From: an uncultured Pseudomonadota bacterium
Lineage (GTDB): Bacteria; Myxococcota_A; UBA796; SXON01
Assembly (NCBI GenBank): GCA_903900265.1
Contig: CAIUMM010000106.1
Coordinates: 124,001-188,000, forward strand
Length of the DNA stretch: 64,000 bases
Reading direction: 5' to 3'
The position numbers were made by a program, and so were the translations under genes. Below, piece after piece: positions 55,724 to 64,000 of the stretch (its first letter is position 1; the number at the start of each line of letters is the position of its first letter). Below the pieces are notes generated by a model that saw only the letters and a list, made by a program, of their open reading frames with translations, searched no databases and was not told the DNA's origin.

Positions 55724-56493
55724 TACGGCGCGGCTCCCGACTTGGTCGCCGCGGGCGTCTCTGTCTTGAGGGTAGGCGACTGCCCGAGCACGTTCAGCCA
55801 CGCTAACAGCAGCTCGCGTTCAGCCGGGTTCCCGCCTTTCTTGGCGACGCGCTTCAGCTCGACGTCGATCTTCTTGAGCTGGGTGAGCGAAGACTCGATC
55901 GAAGAGCGCGGGCTCTCGCCATTCTCATCCTTCTCATCCATCGCTTCAGCGAGCACGCCGTCGAGGCTGGCCATGGCGGCTTCAGCGGCCTTGTCATAGG
56001 CGGCGTCGTCTGCGTACTTGGCGTTGGCATCCCCGGCTTGCGTGGTCATTTTCTTGACCGCTGCGTCGGCAAGCACGGCGCTGACCTGGTCGACGACCGG
56101 ATCGATCTCCGCCTCGAGCGACTGGCGATAGCTCGGGATCTGATCGATCACCGCCTCGGCGCCGGCCCGCGCCAGGTCAGGTGCGCCATCGACAACCACG
56201 GCGCGGATCTGCGCTGCGGCGGCAGGCACGGCGTCGACCGCGAAGCCCGATGCCGCGAGGGCCAATCCTTCGGGGTCGAGGAAGGCCCCGACAGCGGATG
56301 AAACCCAAATTAGGTAGATGCCCACGAATGCGACGGCACCGAAGCTCATCTTCATGGAACGTGCGTTGTTGGCGCGCTCCTGATCGAGTTGGGCGCTAAG
56401 GAGCGCTTCGATCTCGGCGATCCCGCTCAGGGTGCTCGCAGAGTTTTCCGGGTTGGATGTGCTGACTGTGTTGGGAGTATTGATTTCAGACAT
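55723..56493 (-). CDS. Single-pass membrane protein, paralogue of the next gene
   Basis: A 256-residue protein: cytoplasmic N-terminus of about 45 residues (MSEINTPNTVSTSNPENSAS, then IEALLSAQLDQERANNARSM), one membrane helix (FGAVAFVGIYLIWVSSAVGAF), and an extracytoplasmic helical domain with VDQVSAVLADAAVKKM and a Lys-rich C-terminus. The same plan is found in 56497-57177, suggesting duplication. No family recognised. The stop shares a base with the DUF3604 start, so the three genes may be one operon. Confidence 0.65.
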   Translation of the reverse strand: MSEINTPNTVSTSNPENSASTLSGIAEIEALLSAQLDQERANNARSMKMSFGAVAFVGIYLIWVSSAVGAFLDPEGLALAASGFAVDAVPAAAAQIRAVVVDGAPDLARAGAEAVIDQIPSYRQSLEAEIDPVVDQVSAVLADAAVKKMTTQAGDANAKYADDAAYDKAAEAAMASLDGVLAEAMDEKDENGESPRSSIESSLTQLKKIDVELKRVAKKGGNPAERELLLAWLNVLGQSPTLKTETPAATKSGAAP

Positions 56494-56496
56494 GGT

Positions 56497-57177
56497 TCAG
56501 CCCTTCCCTTCGAGACGCGTGTTCATGATGTCAAGGAACAAAGACATGACGTCGTCCATGCTCTTTTCACTTTGCTTCTCGTCCTGCCCCTCAACCGCCA
56601 GCGCTGCGACAGTAGTATTGATCGACTGGAGGATGACGATGTGTTGGGCAAAGGTCGTGTCCAACTGGGTCTGTGCCCATTGTTCAGAGTGGGCCCGGAG
56701 CTTGGCGATGAGCGCGTCGTAGCGCTCAGGGTTCGCTGCAAACTGCGGATAGCGGCTCTTGAGGGCGTCGCTGTGTTCGGCCATCGCGGTCATGAAGTGC
56801 GCGTCGAGCGACGCAGTCATCTTTTCATGGACATGCTTCTGGAAAGCTTCGCCTTCTGTAGCCAGCCGCTCGGACACCTTAGGCATGAAGTTGCCGGCTT
56901 CAGCAACCAAGGCGTTGGAGATCGCAGGTACTGCGTCTGCCGCGATGCCATCCATCTCCTTGGACACCATAGGCCACACCTGCGTGCTTGCCTGCCGTTG
57001 AATCTCTGACTCAAGCAGCTTGGTGTCGAAGTTCGTGACCTTGTAGTACACGTTGCCGATGGCAATCGCGAACATGCCAAGCACAGCAGCGGTGGCCATT
57101 CGACCTTGTCGAGTGCCGCGCGCGCGCTCTTCGGCGATCTGTTGAAGAAGCAGTTTACAGGGTTGACTTTCAGACAT
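56497..57177 (-). CDS. Single-pass membrane protein, paralogue of 55723-56493
   Basis: A 226-residue protein: short N-terminus (CKLLLQQIAEERARGTRQGR), a membrane helix (ATAAVLGMFAIAIGNVYY), then a helical outer domain (SEIQRQASTQVWPMVSKEM, MTASLDAHFMTAMAEHSDAL, IVILQSINTTVAALAVEGQ). The N-terminal Q-x6-10-E-R-A-x-x-x-R segment before the helix matches the partner gene. Codon use is less GC-rich than the window average, and an AT-rich region lies upstream, hinting at transfer. GGAG lies 8 nt before the ATG. Role unknown. Confidence 0.65.
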   Translation of the reverse strand: MSESQPCKLLLQQIAEERARGTRQGRMATAAVLGMFAIAIGNVYYKVTNFDTKLLESEIQRQASTQVWPMVSKEMDGIAADAVPAISNALVAEAGNFMPKVSERLATEGEAFQKHVHEKMTASLDAHFMTAMAEHSDALKSRYPQFAANPERYDALIAKLRAHSEQWAQTQLDTTFAQHIVILQSINTTVAALAVEGQDEKQSEKSMDDVMSLFLDIMNTRLEGKG

Positions 57178-57341
57178 TGAACGCTCCGGTGGTTGAGAGG
57201 CGCCCCGATTGTAGACGAGCGTGCAAAATGGGTAGACGAAACGCCCAACAGAAACGGTAAAAAGTAGTTTTTAACCTTATAAAAATTCATAACACTTTCT
57301 TAACGTTAGAACCCAACTCAAACGCGGCTTGCGCGCGGACG
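57178..57341. other. AT-rich intergenic segment with a symmetrical element
   Basis: This 164-bp gap is the most AT-rich part of the window. GGTAAAAA (57256-57263), GTAG, and TTTTTAACC (57268-57276) form a near-symmetrical repeat that could be an operator or, on the minus strand, a weak T-rich terminator for the kinase gene. It holds no gene. Confidence 0.4.
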
Positions 57342-58475
57342 TCAAACCCGCCGTTTTAAACTGTCGATGCTCAGCTCGTGAAAACGTGCTGCCAACCCGC
57401 GCACTAACGGCCCCACCCACCCGCTGCGCGCAAGCTCGGCCTCCAGCGACCGACGGCTGAGCACGCGCACCACCACCTCGGAGGTCGCGACCACCGAAGC
57501 CGTGCGCACCCCTCCGTCGATCAACGCGGCCTCCCCGAAGATCTCCCCCTCCCCGACCTCCGCGATGGGGCCGTCTCCCTGCCGCACCTCACAGGTGCCC
57601 TCGAGGATCAGGTAGGCGGCGTCCGCAGGGTCACCGGCGCGCAGGATCTCGGTGTCCGGCGGAAAAACGCGCTGCTCAAACCACCAGCCGTTGACGCGGG
57701 CAGCGTGCAGATCGGTCGCGAGCGCGGCGATCGACGCGTACCGCCGCTCCGGCTCGATCTCCAGCGCCTTCAAGGCGATGCGGACCAGCTCCGGAGGGAG
57801 CTCCCGATCGCTCACGAACAGGTGCGGGGGCTTGACGCGCTCGCGATGCGCGCGCTGCTCCGCGTTCAAGCCTCTGTTGGGCTTCTGACCGCACAGCGTG
57901 GCGTACAGCAGCGCCCCGACCCCCCACACATCGGTGGTCACCTCCGCCCGCTCGCCGCGCTCTTGCTCCGGCGCCAGCCAGCCGTTGGTGCCCGCGAACG
58001 GCGAGTCGGTCTCGCCATCGACCTGCGCGATCCCCCAGTCCATCAGGTACACCTGACCGAAGCTCCCGATCATGATGTTCTCAGGCTTCACGTCCCGGTG
58101 AATGACCTTCCGGTCGTGCGCGAACATCAGCGCGTCGCAGACCCGCAGCAGCGTGTCGACCACCCGCCCGAGCAGCTCCAGGCTGTACGGCTCCTGGCGC
58201 ATCATCTGCGAGAGCGTGACGCCTTGAACCCGCTTCATCGTGAACCACGTCGCGCCGACGTCGTGCACCGGCACGATGTTGGGGTGCTCGAGCATCGCGG
58301 TTATGCGCGCCTCGCGCTGGAATCGTGCCAGATCGGCGGGGGCATCCGAGCTGGCGACCTTGGCGGCCACGGGGCGATCCAGCACCAGATCCAACGCAAG
58401 GTGCACGGAAGCCGAGCCGCCCTTGGCGAACGATCCGCAGTCGCGGTAGCGATCGGAGGGGGGGAGCATGCTCAT
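57342..58475 (-). CDS. Ser/Thr protein kinase with C-terminal cNMP-binding domain
   Basis: A 377-residue soluble kinase from ATG at 58475. The Gly loop is divergent (FAKGGSASVH); Lys39 in PVAAKVAS, catalytic Asp128 in VIHRDVKPEN, Asp146 in MDWG and APEQ are all present, so it should be active. Residues about 270-355 form a cyclic-nucleotide-binding domain (DTEILRAGDPADAAYLILEG, IFGEAALIDGGVRTASVVA with the phosphate Arg). There is no membrane segment or PASTA domain. It could be switched by cAMP/cGMP and oppose the PP2C-cNMP phosphatase at 36652-37890, which has the same reader domain; that pairing is inference. Confidence 0.88.
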   Translation of the reverse strand: MSMLPPSDRYRDCGSFAKGGSASVHLALDLVLDRPVAAKVASSDAPADLARFQREARITAMLEHPNIVPVHDVGATWFTMKRVQGVTLSQMMRQEPYSLELLGRVVDTLLRVCDALMFAHDRKVIHRDVKPENIMIGSFGQVYLMDWGIAQVDGETDSPFAGTNGWLAPEQERGERAEVTTDVWGVGALLYATLCGQKPNRGLNAEQRAHRERVKPPHLFVSDRELPPELVRIALKALEIEPERRYASIAALATDLHAARVNGWWFEQRVFPPDTEILRAGDPADAAYLILEGTCEVRQGDGPIAEVGEGEIFGEAALIDGGVRTASVVATSEVVVRVLSRRSLEAELARSGWVGPLVRGLAARFHELSIDSLKRRV

Positions 58476-58521
58476 ACGGGCTTGTAACGGACAAGCGCGC
58501 CGAACCCAATAGACTACGGCG

Positions 58522-59574
58522 ATGCTGAACCTGCTCTTCATCGGGAACTCCTACACCTTCTACAACGACCTTGACCGGGTAACTGCCGAAGTATTCGAGG
58601 CCGCAGCGCCGTCCGAGTCGGTGCAGGCGCTGCGTCTGGCCGAGGGCGGCTACACCTTTCCGATGCACCTCGCCCAAGCGGACGGCACCAACGGGGACAC
58701 GCCGTGGTCGCAGGCGCTGGTCACCGGGACGACCGATTGGGACTGGGTGATCCTGCAGGACCAGAGCCAGATCCCTGGATTCCCCGAGGGAAACCCCGAT
58801 CGGGACGCGAGCGTGACGGCGCTGGCCTCCTTGGACGCGATGGTCGACAGCAAGCACGGCCAGAGCGTGCTGCTGATGACCTGGGGACGCCTGCACGGCG
58901 ACGCCAGCAACCCCGATCTCTACCCGGACTACCTGACGATGCAGGGGCTGCTCGCCAGCGGCTACGAAGGCTACGCCGCCTCGATCACCACGGCGGAGCG
59001 GACCGCGTGGATCGCGCCGGCGGGCTACGCCTGGCGCCACATCTACGAGCAAGAGCTCTCCGAGGGCGTCGATCCTACCGAGCCCGGTCATCTGTTCTCG
59101 TCGTTGTACGTCGACGACGGTTCGCACCCTACGGCGCTGGGCACCTACCTTGTCGCCTGCGTGGTCTACGCGACGATCACCGGTGAAGACCCGACGCGCT
59201 TGCCCGCACCCGCGGCAGTGCCGGCGGAGACCGCGGCGGTCCTTCAAGCCGCGGCGGCTGCGGCGGTTTTTGAAGAGTCGCCCGAGATCGCCTACCCGTG
59301 GCAACAAGGCGGCGATTCGGGGGATTCTGGTACCGGTGACAGCGGCGATTCAGGGGGCACGGACACCGCGGGCGATTCCGGCACCCGCGACAGCGGGGAC
59401 TCCAGCGACTCGGGGCGTCCCAACTACGTAACGAACGAGCCCAAAGCGTGCGGATGCGCGTCCGGCGGGTCTGGGCTCGGCGGCTTCGCGGGCGGCGCGC
59501 TCGCGGCGGTGTTGTCGCTGTGGAGCCGCTCGCGTCGCGGCAAAACTGCTCCTTCGGACGACCGCACGGTATAG
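58522..59574 (+). CDS. SGNH/GDSL-like hydrolase with DSG linker and MYXO-CTERM-like tail
   Basis: A 350-residue protein. LLFIGNSYTFYNDLDR has the Ser of the SGNH block I, WVILQDQSQIPG a block III-like segment, and DDGSHPTALGTYL the Asp-x-x-His pair of block V, so an esterase/acetyl-hydrolase fold is likely. Residues about 262-303 are a Gly-Asp-Ser repeat linker, then KACGCASGGSGLGG with the sorting Cys, a hydrophobic helix and RSRRGK. No N-terminal signal peptide is present: the frame has a stop just before the ATG and the catalytic block begins at residue 4. The start or export route is therefore odd. Confidence 0.75.
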   Translation: MLNLLFIGNSYTFYNDLDRVTAEVFEAAAPSESVQALRLAEGGYTFPMHLAQADGTNGDTPWSQALVTGTTDWDWVILQDQSQIPGFPEGNPDRDASVTALASLDAMVDSKHGQSVLLMTWGRLHGDASNPDLYPDYLTMQGLLASGYEGYAASITTAERTAWIAPAGYAWRHIYEQELSEGVDPTEPGHLFSSLYVDDGSHPTALGTYLVACVVYATITGEDPTRLPAPAAVPAETAAVLQAAAAAAVFEESPEIAYPWQQGGDSGDSGTGDSGDSGGTDTAGDSGTRDSGDSSDSGRPNYVTNEPKACGCASGGSGLGGFAGGALAAVLSLWSRSRRGKTAPSDDRTV

Positions 59575-59582
59575 CGTTGAAT

Positions 59583-60770
<1,188 letters not shown>

Positions 60771-60771
60771 C

Positions 60772-62166
60772 CTACTCGACCGCGCGACGGCGACGGCGCG
60801 TCGCCGCGACGATCCCCATCGCAAGCCCAATCACGGCGCTCGCGGTGTCGGACTCGGGCGCGCTGGCGCAGCCACAACCCCCGTGCTCCTTGTCCTGGCC
60901 GCTGCCGCCGATGTCGGCGCTGTCACCCGATGCCTCCGGTACGCACGCGCTGGCATCGGCCCCAAGGCAAAAACGCACCTTCGTGGAGTCCTCGGCCAGC
61001 GTGGGATTCACGCCGATGAAGTAGTAATCCCCCGCGTCGAACTCCCCGAGCTCGACCAAGCCCGCGACCGACTCGGGCTCCGCGACCAGCTCCGAGACCG
61101 CGCCATCCGCGTTGGTGGCCCACAGCTGAAAAACAACGTCGGGCGCGTCGGCCTCGATCGCAAACTGTAAGGGTCCACCTTCCCATTCCAGCTTGTAGTA
61201 GGTCGCAGCCAGCGGGTAGAAGCGGTTGTCGTCATCCAACGAAGGGTCCCGCTCCTCAAACTTGGGGGGGCCGATGTCACTGGCAAAGCTGTAGCCTTCG
61301 AGGCCCGGATCCCCGGCGAGCCCGCCGGACAAGCCGCCTGTAGCCAAGTTCCAAGCCGCAAAATCCACGAAGTCAGTGGACAACGTGGTGCGTGCATCCA
61401 GCGCGAGCAGCAGATCTTCGCCGTCCCCGGTGGCCTCGAGGTAGTCGATCATCCACGCGTCGCCGTAGCGAAGCGTGAGGAACTTCCACCACAATGCTGT
61501 CCCGTACACGAAGGGAGGCAGCACACCGCTGGGCGGGATGTTCAGGCTGCGGCCCGTGTCGTCGAGGTACGCCTCGCAGAAGTACCGGAAGTCCTCGCTC
61601 TCGGGGTCGTACAGCTGCTCGGCCCACACCGCGGTGCCCTCGGCGTACCAAGCGTCCTGACCGTTGTTGTAGGCCGCCTGCTGCGCGTGAAAAAGCTCGT
61701 GCGAGGTGAGCGTGCTGACGGCGCTGTCGATGTTGGAGTAGCCGTAGCCTTGAAAGTCGTTCTCCATCACGAAGAACCCGGTGCACACGTTGTCGGTGCA
61801 GCGCTCGGGCGAGTAATTGCCGTCGGAGTTTCCCGCGAAGTCAACGAGGTAGACGTCCATCGCGTCGGAGCCGCCTGCGCCCGCGTCGCTGGGGATCGGC
61901 CGGAATCCGAAGTCTTCGTAGGTGGTCAACACATCGGCGGTGTCGACCGCGACCAGCTCGGCAAAATCGGGCAGACCGTCGGCGTCGGCGTCCCCCGCCT
62001 TCACGACGTTGGGCCCCTCGGTGCTGTACCAGACCCGCGCCGTGCCGTCGGCGCTGTCGAGGTAGGTCACGACATCGGTGCTGTCAAAGCGGAACATGCC
62101 GTTCTCGGTCGGGCGTGCGAGCGCCGGCGACGCGAACAACGACAGGCCAGAAAGGAGCGCGATCAT
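60772..62166 (-). CDS. Secreted HExxH metalloprotease-like protein with MYXO-CTERM signal
   Basis: A 464-residue protein with a signal peptide (MIALLSGLSLFASPALA). DADADGLPDFAELVA is a calcium-type loop, and STLTSHELFHAQQAAYN holds the zinc motif with His156, Glu157 and His160; DAWYAEGTAVWAEQ supplies the third ligand Glu region. This is the pattern of the MXAN_6640-type putative metalloproteases of myxobacteria. The C-terminus GGCGCASAPES, a hydrophobic helix and RRRRR is a MYXO-CTERM signal for cell-surface anchoring. The ATG overlaps the stop of the subtilase gene (62163-62166). Confidence 0.82.
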   Translation of the reverse strand: MIALLSGLSLFASPALARPTENGMFRFDSTDVVTYLDSADGTARVWYSTEGPNVVKAGDADADGLPDFAELVAVDTADVLTTYEDFGFRPIPSDAGAGGSDAMDVYLVDFAGNSDGNYSPERCTDNVCTGFFVMENDFQGYGYSNIDSAVSTLTSHELFHAQQAAYNNGQDAWYAEGTAVWAEQLYDPESEDFRYFCEAYLDDTGRSLNIPPSGVLPPFVYGTALWWKFLTLRYGDAWMIDYLEATGDGEDLLLALDARTTLSTDFVDFAAWNLATGGLSGGLAGDPGLEGYSFASDIGPPKFEERDPSLDDDNRFYPLAATYYKLEWEGGPLQFAIEADAPDVVFQLWATNADGAVSELVAEPESVAGLVELGEFDAGDYYFIGVNPTLAEDSTKVRFCLGADASACVPEASGDSADIGGSGQDKEHGGCGCASAPESDTASAVIGLAMGIVAATRRRRRAVE

Positions 62167-63533
62167 GAGGACCTCCGACGAAGTACAGCAGCAGCGAAGC
62201 CAAGAAAAACCAGTGAACCAGCGGCCGCCCCGGACGCGAGACCGGGCGCAGACGCGCAGCCACAGCCGGAGGCCTCGGGCGTCTCCGCAGCTTGCTCCGG
62301 GAACAGCTCGGCGAGGATGGTCGGCGGCGAGATGCTGCCCCAGCCGTAGTACGTCGAGCGACCTTGATCGTCGGGGATCACCAGCGGCGACTGCACGGCG
62401 GTGGACTCGATGAGATCACGCACCTCGGCGGCGCTCATGGCAGGGTTGGCGGACAGGATCCAGCCCGCGAGCCCCGCAACGACCGGAGAAGCCGCGCTGG
62501 TACCGCCAAAGTTGGTGATCACCGTGTTGCCCGGCGCGATCGACACCGTGGCGCTGGGCGCGGCGACGTCGATGGGATCGCCGTAGTTGGTGTAGTTCGT
62601 CGGGTTGCCGTAGCTGTCGGTCGCGGAGACGCACAGCACCGTAGGCAGCGCCTCCATCTCGTCGTCCTTCAGCTCGCGATCGTCGTTCCCGGCGGCAAAA
62701 ACGACCACCGCGCCCAGCCCGCCGCGGTTCTCGGTCGAGACCTGCTCGATCAGGTTCGCCAACATGCGCGGCGCCGGCGTGTACTGGGTGTAGCCCCAGG
62801 AGTTGTTGATCACCCAAGCGTCGGCCTCCAGCGCATGCTCGTAGGCAGCGACCTCCTCGGAGAGAGCCCCGGAGCCTTCGCCTAGCAGCTTGATCGGGAT
62901 GAGCGTGCACTCCGGGCACATCCCGACGATGCCGAAGCCGTTGTTGTCTTGGGCGAGCGAGATTCCAGAGACGGCGGTCCCGTGCTCGTCGCAGATGTCA
63001 TTGGAGCCGTCGGTGCAGAACTCGCCAGGATCGGGCGAGGGATCGTCGTCGTCCGAAAAGGCGTCGTAGGGGTCCGAGACCTTGGGCGCCAGATCGGTAG
63101 AGGCGATGTCGATGCCGCTGTCAACGACGGCGATGCGCACTTCGGGGCTGCCCAGCGTGTGATTGTACAGGTCGATCATGCCTAACTCGTCGAGGTACCA
63201 CTGGCCCCCGTAGCTGGGATCGTCGAAGGTGACGTCCTGCTCCTTGTTCAGCGATTCCCGCGCGACGCGGTGCCGAACCAGATCGGGAAAAGCATCCACC
63301 GCACCGGAAGCCACCAACGCGCGGGCGCGAGCGAGCGGGTGGGGGTCGGACACGCGCCAGTACGGCCCGCCCAGCGGCTCTGCCCCCGCAGGCGGGAGCG
63401 TGCCCGCCGCGATCTTGACCACGACCGCGGGCCAGGTCGGCAGGTCGATCTGCTCCCCGAGGTGCGTCCGGTGCAGCGTCCGGTGCAGAATTAGATCATT
63501 ACCAGCGAGGTCGTCGAGGGTGAGCAAGGGCAT
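62163..63533 (-). CDS. Subtilisin-family (S8) serine protease with MYXO-CTERM signal
   Basis: A 456-residue protease. Asp138 in IAVVDSGID, His184 in DEHGTAVSG, oxyanion Asn283 in FAAGNDD and Ser346 in GGTSAASP form the full catalytic set. The N-terminal 100 residues look like an inhibitor-type propeptide. The end ASGCGCASAPG, hydrophobic helix and RRRSS is MYXO-CTERM. No clear signal peptide is seen from the ATG at 63533 although a C-terminal sorting signal implies export; the start may be further upstream or use another codon. It is coupled to the metalloprotease by a 4-nt overlap, forming a surface-protease operon. Confidence 0.85.
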   Translation of the reverse strand: MPLLTLDDLAGNDLILHRTLHRTHLGEQIDLPTWPAVVVKIAAGTLPPAGAEPLGGPYWRVSDPHPLARARALVASGAVDAFPDLVRHRVARESLNKEQDVTFDDPSYGGQWYLDELGMIDLYNHTLGSPEVRIAVVDSGIDIASTDLAPKVSDPYDAFSDDDDPSPDPGEFCTDGSNDICDEHGTAVSGISLAQDNNGFGIVGMCPECTLIPIKLLGEGSGALSEEVAAYEHALEADAWVINNSWGYTQYTPAPRMLANLIEQVSTENRGGLGAVVVFAAGNDDRELKDDEMEALPTVLCVSATDSYGNPTNYTNYGDPIDVAAPSATVSIAPGNTVITNFGGTSAASPVVAGLAGWILSANPAMSAAEVRDLIESTAVQSPLVIPDDQGRSTYYGWGSISPPTILAELFPEQAAETPEASGCGCASAPGLASGAAAGSLVFLGFAAAVLRRRSS

Positions 63534-63571
63534 GAACCGCGCCTTATCCGGAAGTGCGTTAGATTCCGGAA

Positions 63572-64000
63572 ATGCGTACCTCTGCTTCGGCCCTGATCCC
63601 CGTATTTGCGTTCACCCAGCTTTTGGCGCTCGGCGTCTCGTCGGGTTGCACCTCCGAAAAGGTGCATGACAGCGACAGCGCCGATCAGGACACCGCCGGC
63701 GATGCGGTCTGTGTAGACGCGACCACCCCGGCCTGCGTCGACGAGATGATCCTCGATCTGTCCATGCACGACGACAAGACCAGCGATGGCGAAGTGGTGA
63801 CCACCACCGACGGCACGGACTTCGTGACCGAAGTCGACGCCTCAGGCGGCGGGTACAACACCTATGAAAACCAGCCTTGGGTCTACATCAAGTTCGGCCC
63901 CACCGGCGCCACCCGCGTCGACATCGACGACGAGACCTCCCTCGAGTCCATGGACTGGGATCTCTCCTTGCGCAGGTTCATCCTGCGCATGAACGGCGGC
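63572..64000 (+). CDS. HmuY-like lipoprotein, 3' end outside the window
   Basis: 143 codons are visible with no stop before the right edge. Signal ALIPVFAFTQLLALGVSSGC with the lipobox SSGC (Cys26), then an acidic Asp/Ser linker. From about residue 95 come PWVYIKFGPTG and ESMDWDLSLRRFILRMNGG, which match the core of HmuY-family haem-binding lipoproteins (W-x-Y-F pattern, then WDLAF-x-R and NGG). HmuY proteins take haem from host or environmental proteins. It is divergent from the protease operon; the short gap holds two copies of TCCGGAA-R-TGCG. Confidence 0.7.
   Translation, partial: MRTSASALIPVFAFTQLLALGVSSGCTSEKVHDSDSADQDTAGDAVCVDATTPACVDEMILDLSMHDDKTSDGEVVTTTDGTDFVTEVDASGGGYNTYENQPWVYIKFGPTGATRVDIDDETSLESMDWDLSLRRFILRMNGG

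Noticed and set aside
59310-59420. Gly-Asp-Ser repeat DNA considered as a mobile or regulatory repeat
   Set aside because: It encodes the linker before a MYXO-CTERM signal and similar linkers are present in other exported proteins of the window.

Overview
The window looks like a chromosomal segment of a GC-rich Myxococcota (myxobacteria-like) genome. The evidence is taken from the sequence. Several secreted proteins end in a Cys-containing motif, a membrane segment and an Arg cluster (MYXO-CTERM-like: 58522-59574, 60772-62166, 62163-63533 and a variant at 53912-55723). Lipoproteins have Asp/Ser/Gly-rich linkers, there are MopM-type DxDGDG/DCDD metal-binding repeats, Ser/Thr kinases and PP2C phosphatases carry cyclic-nucleotide-binding domains, and genes are packed tightly with frequent ATGA/GTGA overlaps. 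No species is claimed.

Layout. 1-3.2 kb: a gene open at the left edge, a broken kinase, and a toxin-antitoxin (TA) patch with an orphan Phd antitoxin, an RHH antitoxin plus PIN toxin, and a co-translated GNAT-DUF188 fusion. 3.2-9.4 kb: envelope lipoproteins, a FxLYD membrane protein, a MutH endonuclease, a C26 glutamine hydrolase and a CapA-like phosphatase. 9.5-18.2 kb: a divergent catabolic cluster (C45 hydrolase, acyltransferase, amino acid permease, hydroxylysine-kinase-like kinase and class III phospho-lyase on the minus strand; GabT-like transaminase and aldehyde dehydrogenase on the plus strand). 18.2-23.6 kb: unknown lipoproteins, a glycoside-hydrolase-like lipoprotein and a GT-C-like membrane protein. 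23.8-29.2 kb: an IS110 remnant, a two-gene oxidoreductase operon split by a VapBC cassette bounded by 55-bp direct repeats, and its LysR regulator. 29.2-32.5 kb: a lipoprotein KatG with an OxyR-type operator, followed by OxyR with Cys199/Cys208. 32.6-34.2 kb: a TetR regulator divergent from a Rieske oxygenase.

34.3-42.2 kb holds a six-gene signalling operon on the minus strand in which every junction is a 4-nt overlap: receiver-adenylate cyclase, receiver-split-barrel, stand-alone FMN-type split-barrel, GAF histidine kinase, PP2C-cNMP, and PP2C-cNMP-membrane-GGDEF. It joins phosphorelay, a cyclic nucleotide made by the cyclase, Ser/Thr dephosphorylation and c-di-GMP synthesis in one transcript. 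A Ser/Thr kinase with a cNMP domain at 57.3-58.5 kb could be a distant partner. This is the best candidate for an undescribed system in the window.

42.3-47.1 kb: a MazEF locus, then about 2 kb carrying an HTH/PIN toxin pair and an unknown gene between an intact tRNA-Pro(UGG) and a displaced copy of that tRNA's 3' end with its terminator, i.e. a probable tRNA-integrated mini-island. 47.3-64 kb: a SulP transporter with a leader of competing hairpins, a four-gene DUF1501/cytochrome-like export operon, a nitroreductase, a DUF3604 protein with MopM repeats, a pair of single-pass membrane paralogues beside an AT-rich gap, the kinase-cNMP gene, an SGNH hydrolase, an MFS transporter, two MYXO-CTERM proteases and a HmuY-like lipoprotein cut by the right edge. 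No rRNA or CRISPR array was seen.
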